This document shows, piece by piece, positions 48,469-57,127 of a DNA stretch of 64,000 nucleotides. Positions within the stretch are counted from its first letter, which is position 1; every line of letters begins with the position of its first letter. Under the pieces are notes generated by a model. That model was not told the DNA's origin. It saw only the letters and a list, made by a program, of their open reading frames with translations, and made no database searches. The position numbers and the translations under genes are program-made. This DNA comes from Bacteroidales bacterium (GTDB taxonomy: Bacteria > Bacteroidota > Bacteroidia > Bacteroidales > UBA932), in contig JAFUVU010000027.1 in NCBI GenBank assembly GCA_017477465.1, forward strand, positions 62,001 to 126,000. Reading direction: 5' to 3'.

Positions 48469-51357
48469 TCAATATCCGAAGATCTCCTCCATAGTGAGCT
48501 GTTTCACAGGACCCAAGCTTCTGAGGAAGTTCATGTCCAGGTCTTTTACGTCGCCCAGGATGGCGTAGTTGTAGGTGCGGCCAGCGATCCACTGCTTGTG
48601 GGTGGCAAGAAGGTCGTCCATTGTGAGGGCGCCCACCTTTTCGAACACCTGCTTTTCGCGGGGTTCTTTCAGGCCAAGTTCCTGTGCATTGAGATAAGAG
48701 TACAGGACGCTGGCGCCTTTCACACGCTGGGTGCGGAGCTTGCCCAGGATGGAAGCCTTGGCAATTTCCAGGTTTTCAGTGGCCTGGGGCAGGGTTTCGA
48801 TGATTTCGTCGAAGCCTTCCACCGCTTTCTGAAGTTTGTCGTTCTGGGAGGCGATTGTGGCGCGGAAGGAGTAGCTGTCGTCCTTGAAGGAGGGGCCGCC
48901 GAGCCAGGCGCCGGCGCTGTAGGCCAGGGCGCGGGATTCCCTCATCTCCTGGAACACGATGGCGTTCATGCCGCCTCCGTAGTATTCGTTGAAGAGGTCG
49001 ATGTAAGGATCCTGTGCAAGATTCAGCTTTTCTCCCCTGTTGGAGAACTGTACATAATTGAACTGTCGTGCAGTGAAGGGCGCCACAAACACCTGTTTCT
49101 CAGCGGTCAAACGCTTCTGCGGATAGGAACGCTGCAGGGGTTCCAGAGATTCGCCCAGCGGGTGGGCTTCCTCAAGCATCTTGATCAGTTCCTGCTCCGA
49201 GGCGGGACCGTAATAGATAATCTTATGCTGTTTTCCGGAGAAGGAGCGGAGCATCGCCAGCAGGTCCTCCGAACTGATTGTCTGGAGGGCGTCGTTGGTG
49301 AGGGTGGTCTTCTTGATGAATTCCGGGCCGTAGATCACGTAGTTCTGGAGGGCGCTGTTGCAGGCGCGCTGGTTCATCTTGGCGTCGGACCTGGCGCGGA
49401 TCATATCGGCCTTAAGTTCTTCAAGGACAGCGTCGTCGCCCTTGGCGCCGTTAAGGCGTGACTGCGTGAGAGTGAGGGCCTTGCCGATGTTTTCGCTGAG
49501 ACCGCTCACGGAAAGCTGCGTGACATTTGAGCCCACGGAAAGGCCGCTGCGGCAGGCCAGGCCGTACATGGCGGAGGCGAATTCAGAGGCGGAGCAATCC
49601 GGCGTGCCCAGATACTCGACATAGTCGGAGGCAAGGGACAGGGCGGGAGCGTCGTTGGTGCCGCAGTCGTAGCGGAAGCTTAGCTGGGCGATATCGTTCT
49701 GCTCATTTTTCTTGTACAGCAGTTCCAGGCCCTTGTAGGAGAGCACGGACATATCTTTTTCGTAGTCCACGAAGACGGGCTCGATGGGGGCGGGTTCATC
49801 GGCGGCTACGGCTTTCAGGAAATCGCTCTGCTTGTCGCGGTTGGTTACGATGGGGGTGATGCGGGGAGCTTCGATTTTCTTTTCGAAGGGGTTCACGCCG
49901 TTGTGCTTATAGACGATGGCGTAGTTGTCGTCGGCCAGGTATTTCTCTGCCCATTCCGTGATGTCTTCCTTGGTAAGGGCAGCGATGCGGGCGGGCCGAT
50001 TAACCTCTGATTCCCAGGTGGTTCCGTTCACGAAGGAGTTTACGAACTGGGTGGCGCGCTGGCTGTTGTAGGTGAGCATCTGCATCTGGCGGAGCTTCCA
50101 GTTGGCTTTGGCGGCCTCCAGGAGTTCGTCGGAGAATTCGCCGTCGCGCAGCTTTTCAATTTCTTCCAGGACGATGTCGCGGAGTTCTTCCAGGGACTGG
50201 CCTTCCTTGGGCATGCCTTCTACCAGGAAGAGGCCATAGTCCGCCCTGTTGTAGGGGAAGATGTCCATGCCCAGGGCCTTCTGCTGCTGGACTACATCAA
50301 GGTCGATAAGGCCGGCCATGCCGTTGGAGAGAATGGAACCGGCGATGGAGGAGATGTCACTTTCCTCGGACGAGGCGCCGGGGGTGCGCCAGCCCATCAT
50401 CACGAAGTCGGCCTCAGGACCCCAGACTTCTGCTACGGAAGGGGTTTCCAGGGCTTTGGCGGGGGCTACTTCCCATTTAGGAAGAGTAGGATTGGCCTTC
50501 CATGAGCCGAAGTATTTCTTGATGGTGGCAAGGGTTTTTTCGGGGTCGAAATCGCCTGACAGACAGATAGCTACGTTATTGGGAACATAGTAGATATCCT
50601 TCTGACGGCGGATGGCCTTCAGGGAAGGATTCTTCAGGTGGTCCTGCGTGCCGATAACGGTCTGCGTGCCGTAGGGGTGGCCCTGGAAGAGCATGGAATC
50701 CAGTGCTTCCATGGCATTTTCGCTGCCGCTGGCCATGCCCATGTTCTTTTCCTCATAGACGGCTTCCAGTTCTGTGTGGAAACCGCGGAAGACGCAGTTC
50801 ATGAAGCGGTCGGCCTCTATCTTGGCCCAGTTTTCCAGCTGGTTGGAGGGGATTTCCTCAACGTAGCAGGTGACGTCGTTGGAGGTGTAGGCGTTGGAGC
50901 CTTCCGAGCCGATGATGCTCATCAGCTTGTCGTACTCGTTGGGGATGGCTATCTTGGAGGCTTCGTAGCTGATGGAGTCAATCTGGTGGTACAGGGCCAG
51001 GCGTTCGCCTTCATCGGTGAGGGTGCGGTACACCTCAAAGAGGGAGTCGATGGCGGCGAGGAGGGGTTTTTCCGCCTCGTAATTCTGTGTGCCGAACTGC
51101 TCCGTGCCTTTGAACATCATATGCTCAAGATAGTGGGCGAGGCCGGTGTTGTCGGCGGGGTCGTTCTTGCCGCCGGAACGGACGGCGATATAGGTTTGGA
51201 TGCGGGGTTCGTCCTTGTTTACCGTCATGTAAACTTTGAGGCCGTTGTCCAGGGTGTAGATGCGGGAGTTCATGGGGTCTCCCTTGACGGACTGGTACCT
51301 GGAACAGGCGCTGGCAGCAAACACTGCCGCCAAAAGAATAAGTAAATACTTTTTCAT
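48469..51357 (-). CDS. M16-family zinc peptidase lipoprotein
   Basis: A 962-residue insulinase-family (M16) peptidase, likely periplasmic and lipid-anchored (lipobox AASAC, Cys18). The inverted zinc motif is HYLEH (His75, Glu78, His79), followed by the third ligand region ELEAVYEEKN. The protein contains both active and inactive halves in one chain, as in PqqL-type proteases; the second half (about 510-950) has QFNYVQFSNRG and YYGGGMNAIVFQEMRESRAL. Such enzymes degrade imported or misfolded peptides. It precedes the HTCS gene by 10 nt, so both may share a transcript, although a role in glycan use is not implied. Confidence 0.93.
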   Translation of the reverse strand: MKKYLLILLAAVFAASACSRYQSVKGDPMNSRIYTLDNGLKVYMTVNKDEPRIQTYIAVRSGGKNDPADNTGLAHYLEHMMFKGTEQFGTQNYEAEKPLLAAIDSLFEVYRTLTDEGERLALYHQIDSISYEASKIAIPNEYDKLMSIIGSEGSNAYTSNDVTCYVEEIPSNQLENWAKIEADRFMNCVFRGFHTELEAVYEEKNMGMASGSENAMEALDSMLFQGHPYGTQTVIGTQDHLKNPSLKAIRRQKDIYYVPNNVAICLSGDFDPEKTLATIKKYFGSWKANPTLPKWEVAPAKALETPSVAEVWGPEADFVMMGWRTPGASSEESDISSIAGSILSNGMAGLIDLDVVQQQKALGMDIFPYNRADYGLFLVEGMPKEGQSLEELRDIVLEEIEKLRDGEFSDELLEAAKANWKLRQMQMLTYNSQRATQFVNSFVNGTTWESEVNRPARIAALTKEDITEWAEKYLADDNYAIVYKHNGVNPFEKKIEAPRITPIVTNRDKQSDFLKAVAADEPAPIEPVFVDYEKDMSVLSYKGLELLYKKNEQNDIAQLSFRYDCGTNDAPALSLASDYVEYLGTPDCSASEFASAMYGLACRSGLSVGSNVTQLSVSGLSENIGKALTLTQSRLNGAKGDDAVLEELKADMIRARSDAKMNQRACNSALQNYVIYGPEFIKKTTLTNDALQTISSEDLLAMLRSFSGKQHKIIYYGPASEQELIKMLEEAHPLGESLEPLQRSYPQKRLTAEKQVFVAPFTARQFNYVQFSNRGEKLNLAQDPYIDLFNEYYGGGMNAIVFQEMRESRALAYSAGAWLGGPSFKDDSYSFRATIASQNDKLQKAVEGFDEIIETLPQATENLEIAKASILGKLRTQRVKGASVLYSYLNAQELGLKEPREKQVFEKVGALTMDDLLATHKQWIAGRTYNYAILGDVKDLDMNFLRSLGPVKQLTMEEIFGY

Positions 51358-51430
51358 CGGATAGTATCGTTAAATATACACATTAACCAAGCGTTGTTTC
51401 AGCATGTCACAAAATTACATAAAAATATCG

Positions 51431-51438
51431 TATCTTTG
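51431..51438 (+). promoter_or_regulatory. -7 box of the tyrS operon
   Basis: TATCTTTG is an exact TAnnTTTG box, 31 nt before the ATG at 51470. It shows that the longer upstream reading frame is not translated. Confidence 0.7.
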
Positions 51439-51469
51439 CAGACTGACCGAGAAAAAAGAATACTCAGAT

Positions 51470-52756
51470 ATGAAAAATTTTGTTGAAGAATTAAAGTGGC
51501 GCGGCATGATCCAGGACATCATGCCCGGAACAGAGGAAAAACTCATGGAAGGCCCCCAGGCCGCCTACGTAGGCATAGACCCCACCGCCGATTCCCTTCA
51601 CATCGGCCACCTGGTAAGTGTAATGATTCTCAAGCACTTCCAAAACTGCGGGCACAAGCCTTACGCCCTGGTCGGCGGCGCAACCGGCATGATCGGCGAC
51701 CCCTCCATGAAAAGCGCGGAGCGCAACCTTCTGGACGAAGCCACCCTCAATCATAATGTAGCCTGCATCAAAGCCCAGCTCTCCCGTTTCCTGGACTTCG
51801 ACTCCACCGCCCCCAACAAAGCGGAACTCGTAAACAATTACGACTGGATGAAAGACTACAGCTTCATCAATTTCATCCGTGATATCGGCAAGCACATCAC
51901 CGTCAATTACATGATGGCAAAGGACTCCGTCAAGAAGCGTCTCTCCAGAGACTCCTCCGAAGGCATGTCCTTCACAGAGTTCAGCTACCAGCTGATGCAA
52001 GGATACGACTTCTACTGGCTCTGGAAAAACAAGGGCTGCGTCCTTCAGCTTGGCGGTTCCGACCAATGGGGCAACATCACAACGGGTACGGAGCTCATCC
52101 GTCGCATGGACGGCGGCGAAGCCTTCGCCCTCACCTGCCCTCTCATCCGCAAGGCCGACGGCACCAAATTCGGCAAAACCGAAAAAGGCAACATCTGGCT
52201 GGATGCAGAGCGCACCTCCCCCTACGAGTTCTACCAGTTCTGGCTCAACGTGGCCGATGACGACGCAGAGCGTTACATCAAGATTTTCACGATGCTGGAC
52301 CGCGAAACCATCGAGAATCTGATCGCCTCTCACCGCGAAGATCCCGGCCAGCGCCAGCTTCAGAAAGCCCTGGCCCGCGAAGTCACCGTCATGTGCCACG
52401 GCCAGCAAGCGTACGAAAATGCCGTAGCAGCGTCCCAGATGCTTTTCAGCGGCAATTCCGAAGCTCTCAAAAAACTGGACGAAAGGACTTTCCTCGCCGT
52501 TTTCGGAGACGTTCCCTCCTTTGACATAAGCCGCGAAGACCTCCCCTGCAACATCCTCGATCTGCTTGCCGTAAAGACCTCCATCCTTCCTTCAAAAGGC
52601 GAGGCCCGCAAAATGGTCCAGGGTAACGGTATCGCAATCAACAAAGACAAAGTGAACGGCATAGAAGCCACAGTAACCGAGGCCGATATCGTGAACGGTC
52701 ACTACATCCTTGCCCAGAAAGGCAAGAAGAATTACTTCATCATCAATATAAAATAG
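51470..52756 (+). CDS. tyrS: Tyrosyl-tRNA synthetase
   Basis: TyrRS charges tRNA-Tyr in the cytoplasm. The 428-residue class I enzyme has the HIGH signature at residues 44-47 ([10 protein letters not shown]), the tyrosine-binding [14 protein letters not shown], the KMSKS-equivalent KFGKT, and a C-terminal S4-like RNA-binding domain (about 360-428: [20 protein letters not shown]). The start is the ATG at 51470 ([12 protein letters not shown]), because the promoter lies inside any earlier frame and this is the usual N-terminus. rbfA follows after 3 nt. Codon use is C-rich and regular, as for a well-expressed gene. Confidence 0.97.
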   Translation: MKNFVEELKWRGMIQDIMPGTEEKLMEGPQAAYVGIDPTADSLHIGHLVSVMILKHFQNCGHKPYALVGGATGMIGDPSMKSAERNLLDEATLNHNVACIKAQLSRFLDFDSTAPNKAELVNNYDWMKDYSFINFIRDIGKHITVNYMMAKDSVKKRLSRDSSEGMSFTEFSYQLMQGYDFYWLWKNKGCVLQLGGSDQWGNITTGTELIRRMDGGEAFALTCPLIRKADGTKFGKTEKGNIWLDAERTSPYEFYQFWLNVADDDAERYIKIFTMLDRETIENLIASHREDPGQRQLQKALAREVTVMCHGQQAYENAVAASQMLFSGNSEALKKLDERTFLAVFGDVPSFDISREDLPCNILDLLAVKTSILPSKGEARKMVQGNGIAINKDKVNGIEATVTEADIVNGHYILAQKGKKNYFIINIK

Positions 52757-52759
52757 AGG

Positions 52760-53107
52760 ATGGAAAAGCAAGCAAGTACAAGGCAACTGAAGGTTGCCCG
52801 TGAAATCCAGAAGGACCTTGCGGAAATAATCCGTTCCAAGGGAATGGCGGCCTTTGGCGGCGCCCTGGTAACGGTAAGCGAAGTCCGCGTAAGTCCGGAC
52901 CTTTCCGTAGCCAAAGTCTTCGTGAGCATATTCCCTTCCGATAAACAGGAAAGCGTGATGCAGCTTCTGGAAGAAAACAACAAAGCCATCCGCGGGGAGC
53001 TTGGACACCTGGTTGCAAAACAGTTCCGCATAGTTCCGGAGCTCATCTTCCTCCTGGACAGCACGCTTGACTACGCAGAGCACATAGAGGAGCTTCTGAA
53101 AAAGTAG
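52760..53107 (+). CDS. rbfA: Ribosome-binding factor A
   Basis: RbfA assists late 30S subunit maturation, binding near the 5' helix of 16S rRNA. The 115-residue product has the KH-type fold pattern: STRQLKVAREIQKDLAEII at the N-terminus, the strand VTVSEVRVSPDLSVAKVFVS (the family signature), and LVAKQFRIVPELIFLLDST near the end. Length is normal. It is cotranscribed with tyrS and followed by a LolC/E-type permease, an order often seen in Bacteroidota. Confidence 0.95.
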   Translation: MEKQASTRQLKVAREIQKDLAEIIRSKGMAAFGGALVTVSEVRVSPDLSVAKVFVSIFPSDKQESVMQLLEENNKAIRGELGHLVAKQFRIVPELIFLLDSTLDYAEHIEELLKK

Positions 53108-53150
53108 ATTCTTCGCTTCGCTCAGAATGACAAGGGAGGATCAGAATGAC
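53108..53150. repeat. Short interspersed-type element with internal direct repeat
   Basis: The rbfA-permease gap starts with ATTCT, an 11-nt CGCTTCGCT-type core, and AGAAT (53124-53128), a stem-loop form found scattered in many bacterial genomes. The 10-mer TCAGAATGAC occurs twice, at 53122-53131 and 53141-53150. The second copy contains the start codon of the permease; GGGAGGA between them looks like its Shine-Dalgarno site. Confidence 0.5.
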
Positions 53151-54339
53151 TAGGTTGCCGCTTACATTTGCTGTGCGCTACCTTTTTGCCCGGAAATCTT
53201 ACAATGTCATCAATGTAATTTCAGGGATAGGGGTAGCGGGAATGGCTGTGGGAACTGCGGCGCTTATAATCATCCTGTCTGTTTTCAACGGCTTCAACAA
53301 TCTTGTCAGCAGTTCCCTTTCGGACGCAGGGGCCGATATTGTAATACGCCCTTCGAGCGGAAAAGTCTTCTCTCCCGATGGTCCCGTCTTCAAGGATGTA
53401 CTGGATAACGAAGACATCATCCGCCTTTCCAGCGTTCTTGAAGAGCAGGTTTTCCTCTCCTACGAAGGCAAACAAAGCCTGGCGCGCGCCAAAGGCATAG
53501 ACAGCGCGGCCGAGGAAGACTCCCGCCTTCAGGAGCACATCATCGACGGCAAGTGGGCCCTTCATAAAGGCGAACTGCCGCAGGCCGTTGCAGGTGCCAC
53601 CCTTGCCTATAATCTGGGTTTGAGCCCACGCTTTGTGACTCCGCTCCAAATCCACTACCCTTCCAGGACTGAACAGGTTTCCCTGTCCAATCCTGCCGCT
53701 TCCCTTCACACGGTCAATGCCCAGGTTGCAGGCGTAATGTCAGTTAATGCCGAAACGGACGCCAAACTTCTCGTTGTCCCCATCGGCCTGATGCGGGAAC
53801 TGCTTGGATACGAGTCGGAGGTTTCCTGCCTGGAAATATGGACTGCGCCCGGCAAATCCAAAAGCGTGCAAAAAGATTTGAAGAAACTGCTTGGAGCGGA
53901 TTTCAAAGTATTGGACCGCTATGAGCAGGACGAAAGCGTGTACAAAATGATGCGTTACGAAAAACTGGCCATTTATCTGATTCTGGTCTTCGTCGTACTC
54001 ATTATCGCGCTCAATATCTACAGCTCCTTAAAGATGCTGATCATCGAAAAGGAGGGAGACTGCGAGACACTCCGCAGTCTGGGAGCGCCCAAGCAACTGC
54101 TGCGCAGAATCTTCCTGCTTGAAGGCTGGCTGGTGTCGCTCCTTGGCATGGCTGTCGGCCTTGTCATTGGAATCGCTCTGGTCCTGCTTCAGCAGCGTTA
54201 CGGCTTTATTCAGATGCCGGGTAATTTTGCCGTTTCGGCTTATCCTGTCGCCCTTAAAACCGGCGACATTCTGTGGACGGCGGCAGGCGTTGCCGGCATC
54301 GGCTATCTGATGGCACTCATCCCTTCACGTCAGCTATGA
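53146..54339 (+). CDS. FtsX-like ABC permease of the LolC/LolE type
   Basis: A 397-residue inner-membrane permease with four membrane segments: one N-terminal (about 25-50, VAGMAVGTAALIIILSVFNG) and three C-terminal (about 275-300, 325-350, 365-385). Between them lies a large periplasmic MacB-type domain (about 55-260). The N-terminus LTFAVRYLFARKSYNVIN is typical of LolC/LolE, the permeases that release lipoproteins from the inner membrane to LolA. No LolD ATPase adjoins it. In Bacteroidota this protein commonly follows rbfA. The start codon sits inside a small repeat. Confidence 0.87.
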   Translation: MTRLPLTFAVRYLFARKSYNVINVISGIGVAGMAVGTAALIIILSVFNGFNNLVSSSLSDAGADIVIRPSSGKVFSPDGPVFKDVLDNEDIIRLSSVLEEQVFLSYEGKQSLARAKGIDSAAEEDSRLQEHIIDGKWALHKGELPQAVAGATLAYNLGLSPRFVTPLQIHYPSRTEQVSLSNPAASLHTVNAQVAGVMSVNAETDAKLLVVPIGLMRELLGYESEVSCLEIWTAPGKSKSVQKDLKKLLGADFKVLDRYEQDESVYKMMRYEKLAIYLILVFVVLIIALNIYSSLKMLIIEKEGDCETLRSLGAPKQLLRRIFLLEGWLVSLLGMAVGLVIGIALVLLQQRYGFIQMPGNFAVSAYPVALKTGDILWTAAGVAGIGYLMALIPSRQL

Positions 54340-55265
54340 AAAAAACGCTCTGGGGCTTGCTTCTATTGATGCTTATGGCATTGGACCTGCTTGCAGGTGA
54401 CGGCATAAGCTGGCCCGAAGGGATAGTTTTCTTCCATTTGCGCCTTCCCCGCATGTTGACGGCCCTTTTGGCAGGTGCCGCCATGGCTCTCTCCGGCACG
54501 CAAATGCAGGCCCTTTTCCGCAATCCCCTGGCCGATCCGCACATAATGGGCGTCTCCTCGGGGGCGGGCTTCGGCGCCGCGCTGGCAGCTATGGCTGTCG
54601 GCAGTACATCGGCACTGGCGGGCTCGGTTTCGCTGATCGGAGGCGCTTTCGTGGGCGCAATTATTTCGGGAGCACTTATCATGGCCGCGTCGATGCGCGT
54701 CAAGAGCACCGGGACGCTGCTTCTTGTCGGAGTCATGCTTGGCTTCATCTTCAGCGCTTTCAGTTCTATTCTTCAATACACAGCCGGTGAGGAAAGCCTG
54801 AAACTGTTCTACAGCTGGATGGCCGGCAGCTTCTCCGGCGCGGGATACGGCAGCCTGGCTTGGATAGGCGCGGCCGTAGCAATCGGCATCGTGCTTTCCC
54901 TGACGAATTTGAAAGCGCTGGACCTGATACTTTTCGGAGACGACTTTGCCAGCTTTTCAGGCCTGTCGCTCAAGAGTTTACGCATAAGCGTCATGCTTGG
55001 CTGTGCCTTAATGACAGGCGCAGTGACCGCTTTCTGCGGGCCGATAGGTTTCGTTGGCATCGCCGCTCCGCATATAATGCGCAGAAGCCTTGGGACATCG
55101 GCACACAGGACTATTATTCCTTGGGGGATGGTGGCCGGAGCATGCCTGACGCTTGCCGGCGACATTGCGGCTCATCTGCCCAGAACTCCCCTTCCTGTCG
55201 GCAGCACTTTGGCCCTTCTCGGCATCCCCATCATCATAGTTTTGCTTTGGAGGAATCGCCTATGA
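54336..55265 (+). CDS. FecCD-family ABC permease (iron/siderophore or cobalamin type)
   Basis: A 309-residue membrane protein with about eight or nine helices, the core of a BtuC/FecCD-family importer. RLPRMLTALLAGAAMALSGTQMQALFRNPLADPHIMG (in adjoining blocks RLPRMLTALLAGAAMALSG and QALFRNPLADPHIMG) is the diagnostic N-terminal signature, and GPIGFVGIAAPHIMRR is the cytoplasmic coupling loop that contacts the ATPase. The start overlaps the preceding stop (ATGA), and the ATPase gene overlaps its end. There is no substrate-binding protein nearby. Family is firm; whether iron chelates, heme or cobalamin is carried is not. Confidence 0.92.
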   Translation: MKKTLWGLLLLMLMALDLLAGDGISWPEGIVFFHLRLPRMLTALLAGAAMALSGTQMQALFRNPLADPHIMGVSSGAGFGAALAAMAVGSTSALAGSVSLIGGAFVGAIISGALIMAASMRVKSTGTLLLVGVMLGFIFSAFSSILQYTAGEESLKLFYSWMAGSFSGAGYGSLAWIGAAVAIGIVLSLTNLKALDLILFGDDFASFSGLSLKSLRISVMLGCALMTGAVTAFCGPIGFVGIAAPHIMRRSLGTSAHRTIIPWGMVAGACLTLAGDIAAHLPRTPLPVGSTLALLGIPIIIVLLWRNRL

Positions 55266-55909
55266 TGGATATCAGACATCTGCGCCTTGCCTACGGCGAC
55301 AGGATTCTCGCTCAGGACATCAACTTCTCCCTGCATGGTGGAGAATGTCTCCTTCTTGCCGGCGCAAACGGCTGTGGCAAAAGCACTTTGCTCAAAACCT
55401 TGGCGGCAAGCGAGAATAATTGCCTCCTCATCCCTACCGGAATCCCCAAAGTGCAAGGCTTTACTGTCCAAGAGTTTATCCACACCGGCTGCTATAAGGA
55501 AAGCAACTGGGCCGGCAAATTGCAGGAAGGGCTGCAGCTAAGGATGGAAGCGGCGCTTCAGCTGCTCGGCCTAAGCCAACTTCGTAGTCGGGACATTTCC
55601 ACCCTGAGCGACGGCGAATTCCAAAAAGCCTGCATAGCCGTAGGACTGACCAGAAATGCCGATATCCTTCTCCTTGACGAACCCACAGCCTATCTGGACG
55701 TGGACAACCGCCTTATGGTACTGCAAACTTTGAGGGAAGTGGCCCGCAAAGCCGGAGTCGGCATTATTTTCTCTTCGCACGACATACAGGACGCACTCCT
55801 GTATGCACATCGCGTCCTTGCATTCACGCCCGGCGGCGGCTTCCTTGAATCTACAACGGAAAACCGCCCGGATATACTCCAGGCGGCATTTCCACGCTTG
55901 CATTTGTAG
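55262..55909 (+). CDS. ABC transporter ATPase, partner of the FecCD permease
   Basis: A 215-residue ATPase: Walker A GANGCGKST, signature LSDGEFQKA (a variant of LSGGE), Walker B ILLLDEPT, and switch His in SSHDIQD. It is shorter than typical FepC/BtuD proteins (about 250). The start at ATG 55262 overlaps the permease stop by four bases; a second ATG follows at 55265. Nothing upstream in that frame is coding, as it lies inside the permease gene. The gene is convergent with the MFS gene, with only 9 nt between and no terminator. Confidence 0.92.
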   Translation: MMDIRHLRLAYGDRILAQDINFSLHGGECLLLAGANGCGKSTLLKTLAASENNCLLIPTGIPKVQGFTVQEFIHTGCYKESNWAGKLQEGLQLRMEAALQLLGLSQLRSRDISTLSDGEFQKACIAVGLTRNADILLLDEPTAYLDVDNRLMVLQTLREVARKAGVGIIFSSHDIQDALLYAHRVLAFTPGGGFLESTTENRPDILQAAFPRLHL

Positions 55910-55918
55910 CACGGGCGG

Positions 55919-57127
55919 CTATTGCATATCGTCTGTCTCCGGGTGCAGCACGGTGAGCTGAAGGATAAGAGCCAGAGCCGTAACCCCGCCTAAAATAGCG
56001 AAAGAGAGCCCCAGATTGGGGATTTTTCCCAAAAGCTGCGTGCAAAGCGCACCCATAGCCACGCCTACCATATTCATGAAACCGTAAGCTGTAGCCCTTA
56101 AACGAGAAGGCACGAATTGGCAGAGGATGGGCATATTGTTGGTGTCGAACATTCCATAGCCAAGGCCGAAAATAAGTCCGGACGCAATTGCAGGCAAGAG
56201 CCCCTTCCCCAGCCCCATCATCACAAGTGCGGGAATCATCATGGACAGGCCGATTGCGCTTGTATAAACCCTGCCTTTGAGGTTCTTCTTCACCCATTTG
56301 TCGCTGAGCGGGCCGCCAACCATTACGCCGATGAACGATGCCAGCGCAATGGTGATAGTGGCCACGGGGCCTGCAACCGACATTCCGCCGTCGATGTGCT
56401 GGGCGAAAAGCGTCGGAAGCCAGTTTTTCGTAGCCCAACCGGGAAGCGAAGTGGATGCAAAGAAAAAGAGAATCACCCAGAACGCGATATTGCTGAAAAT
56501 GAGCCCGAAAGACTTGAAAATCGAGGTCGAAGGCACAGCCTGGCCGGCTTTAGGAGCAGGCGCGCGCTTTTCCTTAAGGCAGAATACTAGCAGTGCAGCG
56601 TACAGCACGCCGATAATGCCGAACCAGTGAAAAGTCATGCGCCAGCTAAGCGCCTGGGCAAAGATGGCGCCGAAACCGCCCACAGCCTGTCCAAGATAAA
56701 GGCCGGTCATGTGAAGGCCGACGGCAAGCGAGCGGCTTTTGCCGGCATGATAATCGGCAATCAGAGACAGACTTGAGGGGATGTAGAGGGCTTCGCTAAC
56801 GCCCATAAGGCCGCGCAGCCAATACATCTGCGAGAAGCTCTGGCAATGTCCCATAAGCAGCGTCACCAGCGACCACACGCCTAAAGAGCCGACAATCAAC
56901 CATTTACGGCTTAGCCTGTCGGCAATGCTGCCGGCGAAAGGGCTGACGATGGCATATACCCAGAGGAAGATGGCCATCAGCCGGCCAAAGTTCTGCGCCT
57001 GCTGCAGTTCGGCGATATCGGCCCCTATTGCCGTTTGCATGGTGGACAGCATCTGGCGGTCCAGATAATTCAGGAAGGCCACCACCGACAGCAGGGCAAC
57101 TACAATCCAAGGATAGTATTTTTTCAT
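55919..57127 (-). CDS. MFS transporter, probable sialic acid or sugar-acid importer
   Basis: A 402-residue major-facilitator protein with 12 predicted helices. The N-terminal FLNYLDRQMLSTM and loop block GSIADRLSRKWLIVGS (the MFS A-motif) place it in the anion:cation symporter group (ACS, like ExuT and NanT relatives). It starts directly at the sialidase stop and closes the sialic-acid cluster, so import of N-acetylneuraminate across the inner membrane is the likely role. Bacteroidota nan clusters often contain an MFS NanT. The substrate is inferred from context only. Confidence 0.82.
   Translation of the reverse strand: MKKYYPWIVVALLSVVAFLNYLDRQMLSTMQTAIGADIAELQQAQNFGRLMAIFLWVYAIVSPFAGSIADRLSRKWLIVGSLGVWSLVTLLMGHCQSFSQMYWLRGLMGVSEALYIPSSLSLIADYHAGKSRSLAVGLHMTGLYLGQAVGGFGAIFAQALSWRMTFHWFGIIGVLYAALLVFCLKEKRAPAPKAGQAVPSTSIFKSFGLIFSNIAFWVILFFFASTSLPGWATKNWLPTLFAQHIDGGMSVAGPVATITIALASFIGVMVGGPLSDKWVKKNLKGRVYTSAIGLSMMIPALVMMGLGKGLLPAIASGLIFGLGYGMFDTNNMPILCQFVPSRLRATAYGFMNMVGVAMGALCTQLLGKIPNLGLSFAILGGVTALALILQLTVLHPETDDMQ

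Noticed and set aside
48433..49461. A 342-codon rightward open frame over the M16 gene
   Set aside because: It mirrors the M16 coding sequence on the other strand, is rich in Gly, Val and His with no domain, and has no promoter or ribosome site.
51404..51469. Upstream start for tyrS
   Set aside because: An exact -7 box lies inside this stretch, so it is not transcribed with the gene, and the normal TyrRS N-terminus starts at 51470.
51491..52408. A 305-codon leftward open frame over tyrS
   Set aside because: It is the antisense shadow of tyrS, whose codon use leaves the opposite frame open; no family is recognisable.
54273..54335. Longer N-terminus for the FecCD permease
   Set aside because: The added residues lie inside the upstream permease gene and spoil the hydrophobic start; the overlapping ATG at 54336 fits coupling.
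54860..55261. Longer N-terminus for the ABC ATPase
   Set aside because: That stretch is the out-of-frame shadow of the permease gene and is Arg/His-rich; the ATPase fold starts at MDIRHLRLAYG.
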